DNA of 64,000 nt from Serratia proteamaculans. GTDB lineage: Bacteria > Pseudomonadota > Gammaproteobacteria > Enterobacterales > Enterobacteriaceae. Both the position numbers and the translations under genes were made by a program. Location: contig NZ_SWDE01000001.1 of assembly GCF_013337185.1 (NCBI RefSeq), positions 372,001 through 436,000 on the forward strand. The letters run 5' to 3'. Of this stretch, positions 44,656-53,297 are shown in pieces; the stretch's first letter is position 1, and each line of letters begins with the position of its first letter. The notes beneath the pieces are model-generated. The model searched no databases. It was not told where the DNA came from and was given only the letters and a program-made list of their open reading frames with translations.

Positions 44656-45656
44656 TAGAATCGATATTCACCCGCCAGGAAAAAACTGTTTCGCTCATTG
44701 AAACCGACTTCGGCCAGGACGTTGAAGTTCTGTGTGAGTTCGTACTGTGCCCCAATCAGCGTATTCCACGGCGAGGAGAGATGCTGTTTGACATCAAAGC
44801 GCCCGGCGTTGTCCTTATTCACGGCGTTAATCAGTGGCTGAAGTTCTGCCGGCATATGCAGGTCCGAAATATTGCCTTTAAACTCCTGGTCCACATCCTG
44901 ATACATACTGCCAATCCACAGGCTCAGATGGGAGGGGCCAGAGATGGCGGGCATGTCAAAGCGATAACCCACGCGTGGTGAAACCGTAATGGCTGAAATT
45001 TTTCCATCCAGAATGTCAAATTCCGTGCGGGTATAATTGGTGTCCACCAGTGCAAACCATTTCTCATAACCCCCTGCCAGGGTAAACCCGGTGCCCCAGG
45101 TGGTGCCTTTAAAGTCGAGAGCAAAATCAATATCCTGGAGGTCACCACTTTGATTAAGGCGATGTACCGCAGAGGCGATGATACGATCGATACCGGTGTA
45201 TTTCGACGGATCGGCATCGACAGAAACCTGGGATAAAGATGACCCTCTGGTGTGCCCGACCAAACCATAAATGTTTAAAAACGGGAACACCCACATATCC
45301 AGCCTAAGGTTCTCGCTTTTGCTGCGCTGGCGAGTCTTCCCGACATCAATATTAAACAGATCGCTGGGGATCGGGTGATCGCCGAGTTTCAGACCGGAAA
45401 ACGTAATGCTATCGACATTAATATTCTGGCGTATGTTCATGTAACTGAGATTGACGCCAAACGGCAGCGGAATGCTATAACCGCGAGCGCGGGCTTCATC
45501 CCCCCAGATAGGAAAGGTGCTGTCGCTTTGTTTTGAGTCGTTAGTGGCGGCCCCGATGGCGGCGCCCGATAAAAACAGCAGGGAAAAAACCACTCGTTTA
45601 GCGTAACGAAGTGAGAGGTTTTTGCCGCCTGCCGGGCAAAGCCCATGATTTTTCAT
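44655..45656 (-). CDS. putative outer-membrane beta-barrel protein
   Basis: About 333 residues from the ATG behind GGAG (MKNHGLCPAGG); eight more codons are open upstream. A signal-like hydrophobic stretch is VVFSLLFLSGAAIGAA. The rest alternates in the way of transmembrane strands (FGTGFTLAGGYEKWFALVD-like segments, SPRVGYRFDMP) and the last residues are GEYRF with terminal Phe. Not an Omp85 protein; I do not recognise the family. It lies between two Omp85-type barrels in the operon. Confidence 0.7.
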   Translation of the reverse strand: MKNHGLCPAGGKNLSLRYAKRVVFSLLFLSGAAIGAATNDSKQSDSTFPIWGDEARARGYSIPLPFGVNLSYMNIRQNINVDSITFSGLKLGDHPIPSDLFNIDVGKTRQRSKSENLRLDMWVFPFLNIYGLVGHTRGSSLSQVSVDADPSKYTGIDRIIASAVHRLNQSGDLQDIDFALDFKGTTWGTGFTLAGGYEKWFALVDTNYTRTEFDILDGKISAITVSPRVGYRFDMPAISGPSHLSLWIGSMYQDVDQEFKGNISDLHMPAELQPLINAVNKDNAGRFDVKQHLSSPWNTLIGAQYELTQNFNVLAEVGFNERNSFFLAGEYRF

Positions 45657-45707
45657 TTTTTGGTTCTCCACGTTAGGCAAAGTGAGAGAAGGTCGGTATC
45701 CACCGAC

Positions 45708-46850
45708 TTACAGCCCAGAGCCGACATTGAAATAGAGCGCCCGATCGCTATTGCTAAAGGCGACATCAATCCCGGTATGTAATCCAAATTTTCGCGCGAT
45801 CAGGTAACGAAATCCGCCGCCCCACGCCACTTCAGTTTTATCGAAAAGCGATTGGGCATCGCGACTGGCGCTACCGGCACCAACAAAGCCTTGCACCACC
45901 CAGCGCGGTGTCACCTGCCACTCCAATTGAGTTTGCCCAACGGCGACGTAATCCCCCTGATAACGGTAGCTTGGGATGCCACGAAGTTTGATATAGGGCC
46001 GCGCCAGCGGGGTTAGATGGCTTTCATAATTCGATAATGACTGGTAGTTACCGGCGAGAGCCAGGGTGAAATCACGGCCCAGCGGATGGAAATATTTACC
46101 GTCCAAAGTCAGGGTGTCATAACGGTAATTACCGCCGAGAAAACCGGTATAAAACTGGTATTCCGCCGAGGCTGATAAGCCATGACGGGGGTAGAAAAAG
46201 TTGTCCGTGGTGTCATATTCCAGCACCAGACCCAGACCGGAACTGCTGCTGGACTCCCCCAGTACCCGTTGCAAAGCCTGGCTGATGACGGGGTTGTCGG
46301 CAGAAATCTTCGTCCTGGCATAAAACTGTGAACCGCCGACAAAGAAAGGCGTATCGGCAAGGCGGAACAGCAGTTTTTGCGTTCCGCCATAGCCTTTGGT
46401 TTGGGTGCTGACCCCATGACCGCCGCCGAACCCGGCAATATCACCGCTGTAAATATCCAGATTGATATCCGCGTAACCGACCGCCACCAGATAGCGAATA
46501 GCATCGTTATTCCAGGTGTGTCGATGTCCACCACCCACAAACCAGGTGCCATTTTGTGTTGCGCCACCGCCAAAAGCGCTGATTGCCGGTGGCGCGCTGT
46601 TTCTTCCTGAACGAGGCGGGGTATTTTGTTGGCCGGTGTCATGCAAAAACAGCCCAAATAAACCACCGCCATAACCCACGGCCGGTTCGGTGATCACCAC
46701 CGGAACCGGTAAAAAACCGTAGCGGTTATCGCTCATGTACTCGCCCATATCCAGCATGCCGTCTTCCGCGTCTGTCATCCCTGCGGCCTGAACGGCAAAG
46801 GGGAAGGCAAGGCAGGAAGCCAGAGTCAGCAGGGCGCCCAATTTGGTCAT
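45708..46850 (-). CDS. second Omp85-superfamily outer-membrane barrel without POTRA domains
   Basis: 380 residues, signal peptide ending VQAAG. YGFLPVPVVITEPAVGYGGGL opens the barrel in the manner of surface-antigen family proteins. The loop-6 motif appears as KLRGIPSYRYQG. The end is FNVGSGL, without the usual Phe. No POTRA repeats are present. It overlaps the mechanosensitive channel gene by four bases (ATGA) and is related in type, though not closely in sequence, to the barrel at 43525-44655. Confidence 0.82.
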   Translation of the reverse strand: MTKLGALLTLASCLAFPFAVQAAGMTDAEDGMLDMGEYMSDNRYGFLPVPVVITEPAVGYGGGLFGLFLHDTGQQNTPPRSGRNSAPPAISAFGGGATQNGTWFVGGGHRHTWNNDAIRYLVAVGYADINLDIYSGDIAGFGGGHGVSTQTKGYGGTQKLLFRLADTPFFVGGSQFYARTKISADNPVISQALQRVLGESSSSSGLGLVLEYDTTDNFFYPRHGLSASAEYQFYTGFLGGNYRYDTLTLDGKYFHPLGRDFTLALAGNYQSLSNYESHLTPLARPYIKLRGIPSYRYQGDYVAVGQTQLEWQVTPRWVVQGFVGAGSASRDAQSLFDKTEVAWGGGFRYLIARKFGLHTGIDVAFSNSDRALYFNVGSGL

Positions 46851-48460
46851 GGCTGCTTATCCGGTTGCGCCGCCGGTGCGGCGTACCAATTCTCTCGAGC
46901 GACCATCACCGCATTTTCAGGCTGAAGCACGAAGTTCGGCGACATAATCTGGACGTTAAATTCGTTGAACACATCCTGGATATGGCTATGTAATTCGCTT
47001 TTAACGCTGGGCACAGATTCGCCGGCACCGAGCCTGACCTGCAATTCATAGGCGATGTACCAATCCATTAAATTGAGCTGACGAACAAGCGGGCGAACCC
47101 GGTTGTCGATACCTTTGGTGCGATTGGCCGCCAGTTCGAGCATGGCGTGCACCTGACGCCAGGGGGTGTCGTAACCAATCGTCACGCTGGTGGTGAGATT
47201 GATACCGTCGCCGGGGTTAAGGGCGCTGAGATTGGTGATTTTTCCACTGACAACCACTGCATTCGGTACGGTGACGATGTAACTTTCGCGGGTGAGGATT
47301 TTGGTGGCCAGCATCCCGACTTCGCTGACCAGACCTTCATTGTCACCAATCTTGATAAAGTCGCCTTTGCGCAGCGCACGTGAGTAAGTCAGTACCAATC
47401 CGCTCATGGCGTGATTCATCAATCCCGCCGAACCGAGGGTTAACATCAGCCCAAAGAAAACGCTGACGCCTTTAAATGCCAGAGAGTCGGCACCGGGTAA
47501 AAAGGGATAAGCGGCCGACAGGGCAAACAGCCACACCATCACCGAAATCAGTTTACGTGTGGCGCCCACCGTTTCGGGATGCAGGCCGGGTACCACCAAT
47601 CTTCCACTTTCGACGCGTTTTAACAGTGCTTTGAGCAGTTTGAGAATGAAACCTGTCAGTAAAAAGATGATGGCGACAATCACCAGCCCAGGGAACGCGG
47701 AAACAATGGATAGGGTGATTTTTTGTATCACGCTGATAGACCAGTCACCCAGGGACTCGCCCCAAATGCGCGTCCACGGAAATAACCGAAACAGCCAGCT
47801 CAACCAGATATAAAGGGCGCCAATGCTCAGCAAAATCATCAGCAGGGCATACAAACGGGATTCAAACGCGCCGAGCAATACGCGCCAGCTTTGCGGGATC
47901 CATCCGCGCTTGAGCGCTATTTGGGTGGCATAGAACTTTTTAACCCGCTGCCAGGATTTAAACGCAGCGTAAAATACCAAAGCCAGTGCCAGGCTTCCGG
48001 CTGCGCTTTTCGCCACCGCAATGGCCAGATAGGTCGAAGAATATTGTTCCAGCAACGCAGTACGCTGGGCATTGAACCTGGCAAGTACTCGCTGTGAAGC
48101 CTGATCCAGCGTCAGGTCATCCCCTTCATCAAGATCCCCCTGCGTTAATAACATAAATGGCTTGCCGTTGATGGTAAACAGCCGTCCCTGCTGGTTATAA
48201 CGTTTGATGACATGAACCTGTACCGGCTGGCGGATGTCTTCTTCGGTGAGAGAGCGCAGGGTGTTACGGATCCGCAGTACGCGTTCTTCTGGGGTGGTAA
48301 AACCAAACTTGGCCTGCAGCATGACGATCGGCTGATGAAAAATATAAAGCGTACGGGCTTTTTCTTGATCGGTGGCTAGTTGGCGCGGTTCCGCACCAAA
48401 GCACAGGGAAGAAATCAGAAATAACAGACAGCAAACAACGCCATTCACTTTTTTGCTCAT
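46847..48460 (-). CDS. MscS-family mechanosensitive channel
   Basis: 537 residues, signal peptide ending CFGAE. A periplasmic region of about 140 residues is followed by several spans and the MscS core: MLTLGSAGLMNHAMSGLVLTYSRALRKGDFIKIGDNEG, then the beta domain with YIVTVPNAVVVSGKITNLS and a C-terminal alpha-beta domain. It is distinct from the DUF3772 channel at 18488-20914. First gene of the five-gene operon and divergent from the pcaK-like permease across 412 bp that hold PcaR-like sites. Its presence with four envelope proteins is unusual. Confidence 0.88.
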   Translation of the reverse strand: MSKKVNGVVCCLLFLISSLCFGAEPRQLATDQEKARTLYIFHQPIVMLQAKFGFTTPEERVLRIRNTLRSLTEEDIRQPVQVHVIKRYNQQGRLFTINGKPFMLLTQGDLDEGDDLTLDQASQRVLARFNAQRTALLEQYSSTYLAIAVAKSAAGSLALALVFYAAFKSWQRVKKFYATQIALKRGWIPQSWRVLLGAFESRLYALLMILLSIGALYIWLSWLFRLFPWTRIWGESLGDWSISVIQKITLSIVSAFPGLVIVAIIFLLTGFILKLLKALLKRVESGRLVVPGLHPETVGATRKLISVMVWLFALSAAYPFLPGADSLAFKGVSVFFGLMLTLGSAGLMNHAMSGLVLTYSRALRKGDFIKIGDNEGLVSEVGMLATKILTRESYIVTVPNAVVVSGKITNLSALNPGDGINLTTSVTIGYDTPWRQVHAMLELAANRTKGIDNRVRPLVRQLNLMDWYIAYELQVRLGAGESVPSVKSELHSHIQDVFNEFNVQIMSPNFVLQPENAVMVARENWYAAPAAQPDKQP

Positions 48461-48695
48461 GGTTACCTGCCCAGTCAGTAACTAATTGTTATTTTTTAGA
48501 CTCATCCGTTTCAGCTTAGCTGAGAAGACTGCGCTTTCAAGGGACTCAAACCGGGCAAATATCGCTTCTGAGAACATAGGCAAAGTATGTTTCGTCGATG
48601 TTAATCAGATCACAGAACCCCAACGGCAGCATTCCGCGTAAAAACAAACTATCAAATTGATAATAAAAGCCTTCCTGTAATGCCGTTATTTTCTC

Positions 48696-48710
48696 GTTCG
48701 GTTATCGCAC
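48696..48710 (+). promoter_or_regulatory. PcaR/PcaU-like operator, site A
   Basis: GTTCGGTTATCGCAC differs at two positions from the published PcaR site GTTCGATAATCGCAC. Confidence 0.55.
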
Positions 48711-48763
48711 GCTAATTAATTTAACAATATTGAAACTTATGGTTGGCGATGCTTTGATGAATA

Positions 48764-48796
48764 GGCGATTAACGAACCAAGTTTCGATAATCGCAC
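48764..48796 (+). promoter_or_regulatory. PcaR/PcaU-like operators, inverted pair
   Basis: A minus-strand GGTTCGTTAATCGCC and a plus-strand TTTCGATAATCGCAC are separated by three bases. The second differs from the published PcaR site at one position only. Several repeated half-sites near one promoter are known for PcaU. Confidence 0.6.
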
Positions 48797-48872
48797 AAAT
48801 GCGACTTTGCCAGGAGAACACCTGGCCGTTATCGCCGGGGTTATTTAACCTGGCCAACCCAGGAAGCGCGCT

Positions 48873-50228
48873 ATGTCCCAGTCAAATACCATAGAAATTC
48901 AGTCATTTATTAATAACAGTCCCTTCTCCCGCTACCAGTGGCTGATTCTGGTCCTGTGTTTTCTTACCGTGGCGCTGGACGGCTTTGACACCGCGATTAT
49001 CGGTTTTATCGCCACCTCACTGGTACAGGACTGGGGGATAGAGAAAACCTCGCTGGGGCCGGTGATGAGTGCGGCCCTGGTGGGGTTAGCCGTGGGAGCG
49101 CTCACCGCCGGCCCCCTGGCGGACCGCATTGGCCGCAAGAAGGTGCTGGTGCTATCGCTTGTCCTGTTCGGCGGTTTCAGCCTGTTGACGGCGTTCGCCA
49201 CCACCTTGCCAATGCTCACATTGTTGCGTTTCCTAACCGGGCTGGGGCTGGGGGCGGCAATGCCGAACGCGGCCACCCTGATGTCTGAATATGCGCCGGA
49301 ACGCAAGCGTGCGCTGCTGGTCAACCTGATGTTCTGCGGCTTCCCGCTCGGGTCGTCGATGGGCGGTTTCGTTTCCGCCTGGTTGATCCCGCATTTCGGT
49401 TGGCAGAGCGTGATGGTACTGGGCGGCGTGATGCCACTGTTATTGGCGGGGGTGCTGATTGTTGCACTGCCGGAATCCGCGCGTTTTATGGTGGTGCGGG
49501 GGTACCCGGCGCAGCGTATTGCCGCCGTGCTTAAGCGCATTGCGCCGCTCAATTTAACCGAACTGCCGCGTTTTAGCCTGATTGAAGAGGGCCAGGTGAA
49601 GGCCAAATCGGCGCTGGGGGTGATTTTCTCGCCGCGTTATCTGTTGGGTACCCTGATGCTGTGCCTGACCTACTTTATGGGCCTGATGATTTTCTATCTG
49701 CTGACCAGTTGGTTACCGCTGTTGATCCGTGAAACCGGAGCATCTATTCGTCAGGCGTCATTGATTACCGCGTTATTTCCTCTGGGCGGGGGCATTGGCG
49801 TGCTGATCATCGGTTGGTTGATGGATCGCATCAATCCGCACAAGGTGGTGGCGGTGGGCTATCTGCTAACCGGACTGTTCGTCTGCGCCATTGGCTATGT
49901 TTACACCGATCCGATCCTGATGGCGGTAACGGTATTTATCGCCGGTACCTGCATGAACGGCGCACAGTCCTCAATGCCGGCACTGGCCGCTGGTTTTTAC
50001 CCCACGCAGGGACGGGCGACTGGGGTCGCCTGGATGCTGGGGCTGGGCCGTTTCGGCGGCATCCTGGGCGCCATGAGCGGCGGGGTGCTGATGCAAATGC
50101 AACTGTCATTCAGCACCATTTTCACCCTGCTGGCGATCCCGGCGCTGGTGGCGGCGCTGGCACTGATGATCAAACACTTTGCAGCCAGGGCGGCGGCATT
50201 GTCCGGCTCGCTCAACAAAGCTTTATAA
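48873..50228 (+). CDS. pcaK: MFS aromatic acid:H+ symporter (AAHS family), PcaK-like
   Basis: 451 residues, twelve spans. It has the AAHS mark ALDGFDTAIIGFIATSL, GPLADRIGRKKVLVL and FLTGLGLGAAMPN. Ten bases separate its stop from pobA, so the transporter and the first enzyme of 4-hydroxybenzoate breakdown are cotranscribed; that makes 4-hydroxybenzoate (and perhaps protocatechuate) the likely cargo. Paralogue of the permease at 41046-42404. Confidence 0.9.
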   Translation: MSQSNTIEIQSFINNSPFSRYQWLILVLCFLTVALDGFDTAIIGFIATSLVQDWGIEKTSLGPVMSAALVGLAVGALTAGPLADRIGRKKVLVLSLVLFGGFSLLTAFATTLPMLTLLRFLTGLGLGAAMPNAATLMSEYAPERKRALLVNLMFCGFPLGSSMGGFVSAWLIPHFGWQSVMVLGGVMPLLLAGVLIVALPESARFMVVRGYPAQRIAAVLKRIAPLNLTELPRFSLIEEGQVKAKSALGVIFSPRYLLGTLMLCLTYFMGLMIFYLLTSWLPLLIRETGASIRQASLITALFPLGGGIGVLIIGWLMDRINPHKVVAVGYLLTGLFVCAIGYVYTDPILMAVTVFIAGTCMNGAQSSMPALAAGFYPTQGRATGVAWMLGLGRFGGILGAMSGGVLMQMQLSFSTIFTLLAIPALVAALALMIKHFAARAAALSGSLNKAL

Positions 50229-50238
50229 GGAGATAACC

Positions 50239-51417
50239 ATGCGTACACAAATAGCGATTATTGGCGCAGGCCCGGCCGGATTGATGCTGTCGCATCTGCT
50301 GCATTTGCAGGGCATTGAGTCGGTGGTATTGGAAACACGCGGCCAGCATGAGGTGGAATCCACCATTCGCGCCGGGGTGCTGGAACAGGGCACGGTCGAT
50401 TTACTCAATCAAACCGGGCTGGGTGAGCGCATGCGCGCAGAGGGGGCGCAGCACCATGGCATCCGACTGGCTTTTGGCGGCCAACAGCACCGGATCGATC
50501 TGACCGAACTGACCGACCGGGCAATTACCGTCTATGCCCAGCACGAAGTGTTGAAAGATTTGATTGCCGCGCGACAGGCGGCGAACGGACAGCTCCATTT
50601 TGAAGTGGAACAGGTAGAACTCAAGGCGCTGGACAGTGAGCGACCGCAGGTGCATTACCGGCATCAGGGCGAGCAACGGCGAATTGACTGTGATTTTGTC
50701 ATTGGCTGCGACGGTTTTCACGGCATTAGCCGGGCCGCGATGCCCGGCGGACTGCGACAGGACTATACCCGGATTTATCCCTTCGGCTGGTTCGGTATTT
50801 TGGTGGAGGCACCGCCGTCCAGCGATGAGCTAATCTACGCCCGACATTCGCGAGGCTTTGCGCTGATCAGCACCCGTTCGCCTGGCGTTCAGCGCATGTA
50901 TTTCCAGTGCGATCCGGCGGAAAACGTTGAGCAATGGTCGGACGATCGCATCTGGAACGAGCTGGAGAGTCGACTGGAGAATCACGATGGCTGGTCGCTG
51001 AAAAAGGGCCGCATATTCCAGAAAAACGTGGTCGGCATGCGCAGCTTTGTTACCGAACCCATGCGCTGCAAACGCCTGTTGTTGGCAGGCGACTCGGCGC
51101 ACATTGTGCCGCCGACTGGAGCGAAGGGACTGAATCTGGCGATGGCGGACGTTTGCCTGTTATCGCAGGCACTGGAGGCGTTCTACCGTCACAACAGCTG
51201 GCAACGGCTGGACAGCTACAGCGACGACGCCTTGCAACGCGTTTGGCGTGCGGAACATTTCTCCTGGTGGATGACCAACATGTTGCACACTCGCCATGAC
51301 GACAGTGCTTTCCAGCAACGTTTACAGCTATCGGAGTTGCAATACACCGTGAAGTCGCGCAGCGCCATGACGGTGCTGGCGGAAAACTACGTCGGCTCAC
51401 CGTTTCAGATGATGTGA
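50239..51417 (+). CDS. pobA: 4-hydroxybenzoate 3-monooxygenase
   Basis: 392 residues from the ATG behind AAGGAGAT. FAD-dependent aromatic hydroxylase that turns 4-hydroxybenzoate into protocatechuate with NADPH and O2. IIGAGPAGLMLSHLL is the FAD fingerprint, CDGFHGISR the DG motif region and LLLAGDSAHIVPPTGAKGLNLA the GD motif with the pyrophosphate contact. Size and motifs match PobA. Second gene of pcaK-pobA; pcaB follows after a 130-bp gap with its own operator-like sequence. Confidence 0.95.
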   Translation: MRTQIAIIGAGPAGLMLSHLLHLQGIESVVLETRGQHEVESTIRAGVLEQGTVDLLNQTGLGERMRAEGAQHHGIRLAFGGQQHRIDLTELTDRAITVYAQHEVLKDLIAARQAANGQLHFEVEQVELKALDSERPQVHYRHQGEQRRIDCDFVIGCDGFHGISRAAMPGGLRQDYTRIYPFGWFGILVEAPPSSDELIYARHSRGFALISTRSPGVQRMYFQCDPAENVEQWSDDRIWNELESRLENHDGWSLKKGRIFQKNVVGMRSFVTEPMRCKRLLLAGDSAHIVPPTGAKGLNLAMADVCLLSQALEAFYRHNSWQRLDSYSDDALQRVWRAEHFSWWMTNMLHTRHDDSAFQQRLQLSELQYTVKSRSAMTVLAENYVGSPFQMM

Positions 51418-51456
51418 CCCGGGCGATATCACAAAAACCAATATATTCGCTCAATG

Positions 51457-51490
51457 TAACGATAATCGCCCAAAGAAGCGTTTATCGTTA
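51457..51490 (+). promoter_or_regulatory. PcaR/PcaU-like inverted repeat before pcaB
   Basis: TAACGATAATCGCC (from 51457) and GCGTTTATCGTTA (to 51490) face each other. The CGATAATCGC core is identical to that of the site at 48782-48796. The repeat lies about 60 bp before the pcaB start. Confidence 0.55.
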
Positions 51491-51550
51491 TTGACGCTAC
51501 TGACCGTGCCGCGCCATCATCGGGAAATAGCTTTTTTGCCCGGAGGAACT

Positions 51551-52915
51551 ATGGAATTACTGACGCCGCTGCTGCGGTCTTCAGCGGTGACCCCTTGCTT
51601 TAGCGATAACGCTACGTTGCAGGGGATGCTGGATTTCGAAGCGGCATTGGCCAATGCACAGGCCGGGTTGGGCATTATTCCTGCCGAAGCTGCGCAGCAC
51701 ATTAGCGAGGCTTGCCACAGCCATCTATTCGATGCCGGTGATCTGGCACAGGCAGCCGCGCAGGCGGGCAATTTGGCGATCCCATTGGTGAAGCAACTAA
51801 CTATTCGGGTGGCGCAGCAAAATGCCGAGGCTGCACGCTACGTGCATTGGGGCGCAACCAGTCAGGACGCTATCGATACCGGGTTGATACTGCAACTGCG
51901 GCAAGCCATCGAACTGACGCACAGCGATTTGGCGCGGTTGATTTCGGCGTTGGTATCACAAATGACACGCCATCAGGATTGTGTGCTGGTCGGCCGCACC
52001 TGGATGCAGCACGCTTTGCCCACCACGCTGGGATTAAAACTGGCGGGCACCCTGGATGCCTTGTTGCGCTATCGGCAGCGGCTGGATGAAATGCGGCCCC
52101 GCGTATTGGCGCTGCAATTGGGTGGTGCCGCCGGCACTCTGGCTTCGCTGGGTGAGCAGGGAAGTCTCCTGGTAACGGCGTTAGCCGACAGGCTACAACT
52201 GACCGCCGCAAACACCCCCTGGCACAGCCAGCGCGATCGCCTGCTGGAGGTTGCCGGTTGGTATGCCGGATTGTGTGGCTCGCTGGGCAAACTGGCGCGT
52301 GATATTTCGTTACTGACACAGACCGAAGTGGCGGAAGTTGCTGAACCGGTGGCAACTGGGCGCGGTGGTTCTTCGACCATGCCACACAAACGTAATCCGG
52401 TAGCCTGCGCGGTGATCCTCGCGGCGGCCAATCGGGTGCCTGCGCTGGTTGGCGGGTTGTATGCCGCCATGGTGCAGGAGCATGAACGTGGCCTGGGCGG
52501 CTGGCATGCCGAATGGGAAAGCCTGCCGGAACTGGTGATGTTAACGGCGGGCGCCTTACACACCGCCGGCGATCTGATTGACGGGCTACAGGTGTTTCCT
52601 GCACAGATGGAATATAACCTGAAGTTAACTCAGGGTCTGATCATGGCCGAGGCGGTTACCATGGCGCTGGGCGAAGCGATTGGCCGCCAGCAAGCGCACC
52701 AACACATCGAAAAACAGTGCCATCAGGCGCTGGCACAACGGCTGACTCTGCTTGAGGTGTTGCTGGACGATCCGCTGGTTATGGCACATTTATCCGCTCA
52801 GCGGCTGACCGAACTGTTGGATCCCCAGCAGTATCTTGGCAGTGCCAGCGCCTTTACCCAGCGTGTGCTGGCGCAGGCTGCCGCCGCAACTTCAGGAGCA
52901 AATCAACATGAATGA
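51551..52915 (+). CDS. pcaB: 3-carboxy-cis,cis-muconate cycloisomerase
   Basis: 454 residues from the ATG behind GGAGGAAC; twenty upstream codons are also open. A member of the fumarase/aspartase superfamily, with the signature GRGGSSTMPHKRNPVAC and the conserved WGATSQDAIDTGL and GRTWMQHALPTTLGLK blocks. It closes 3-carboxymuconate to 4-carboxymuconolactone, the step after PcaHG. The last eight bases overlap pcaC. Confidence 0.95.
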   Translation: MELLTPLLRSSAVTPCFSDNATLQGMLDFEAALANAQAGLGIIPAEAAQHISEACHSHLFDAGDLAQAAAQAGNLAIPLVKQLTIRVAQQNAEAARYVHWGATSQDAIDTGLILQLRQAIELTHSDLARLISALVSQMTRHQDCVLVGRTWMQHALPTTLGLKLAGTLDALLRYRQRLDEMRPRVLALQLGGAAGTLASLGEQGSLLVTALADRLQLTAANTPWHSQRDRLLEVAGWYAGLCGSLGKLARDISLLTQTEVAEVAEPVATGRGGSSTMPHKRNPVACAVILAAANRVPALVGGLYAAMVQEHERGLGGWHAEWESLPELVMLTAGALHTAGDLIDGLQVFPAQMEYNLKLTQGLIMAEAVTMALGEAIGRQQAHQHIEKQCHQALAQRLTLLEVLLDDPLVMAHLSAQRLTELLDPQQYLGSASAFTQRVLAQAAAATSGANQHE

Positions 52916-53297
52916 TGAACAACGTTACCAGCAGGGCATTGAGGTGCGCAGGGCGGTACTGGGTGACAGCCACGTCGATCGCAGCCTCAGTCAGCTCACC
53001 CCGTTAAATGAAGAGTTCCAGGATTTTATCAGTCGCTATGCCTGGGGGGAGATCTGGACCCGGCCGGGGCTGGCACGTCATACCCGCAGCCTGATCACCA
53101 TAGCGATGCTGATCGCCCTTAACCGCGAAGCTGAACTGCGCATGCATTTGAAAGCGGCGGTGAACAACGGAGTGACTCGCGAGGAGATTAAAGAAGTGCT
53201 GATGCAAAGTGCGCTGTACTGCGGCCTGCCGGCGGCCAACTCGGCTTTTCATCTGGCGGCAGAAGTGTTTGCCGAGCAGGACCGGGAAGCCGACTAA
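52908..53297 (+). CDS. pcaC: 4-carboxymuconolactone decarboxylase
   Basis: 129 residues, ATG behind AGGAG and inside the end of pcaB. It is the stand-alone PcaC of the AhpD-like fold: RPGLARHTRSLITIAMLIALNREAELRMH and ALYCGLPAANSAFHLAAEVF are the family blocks. It yields beta-ketoadipate enol-lactone. pcaD, the next enzyme, is not adjacent and not fused here, unlike pcaL fusions. It overlaps the end of convergent pcaQ by four bases. Confidence 0.94.
   Translation: MNDEQRYQQGIEVRRAVLGDSHVDRSLSQLTPLNEEFQDFISRYAWGEIWTRPGLARHTRSLITIAMLIALNREAELRMHLKAAVNNGVTREEIKEVLMQSALYCGLPAANSAFHLAAEVFAEQDREAD

Larger units (their letters stand above)
48461..48872. promoter_or_regulatory. shared promoter region of the MscS operon and the pcaK-like permease
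   Basis: 412 bp between divergent genes with no supportable ORF. It holds three sites like the PcaR/PcaU operator: GTTCGGTTATCGCAC (48696-48710), GGTTCGTTAATCGCC on the minus strand (48764-48778) and TTTCGATAATCGCAC (48782-48796). The last two face each other, three bases apart. Confidence 0.6.
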
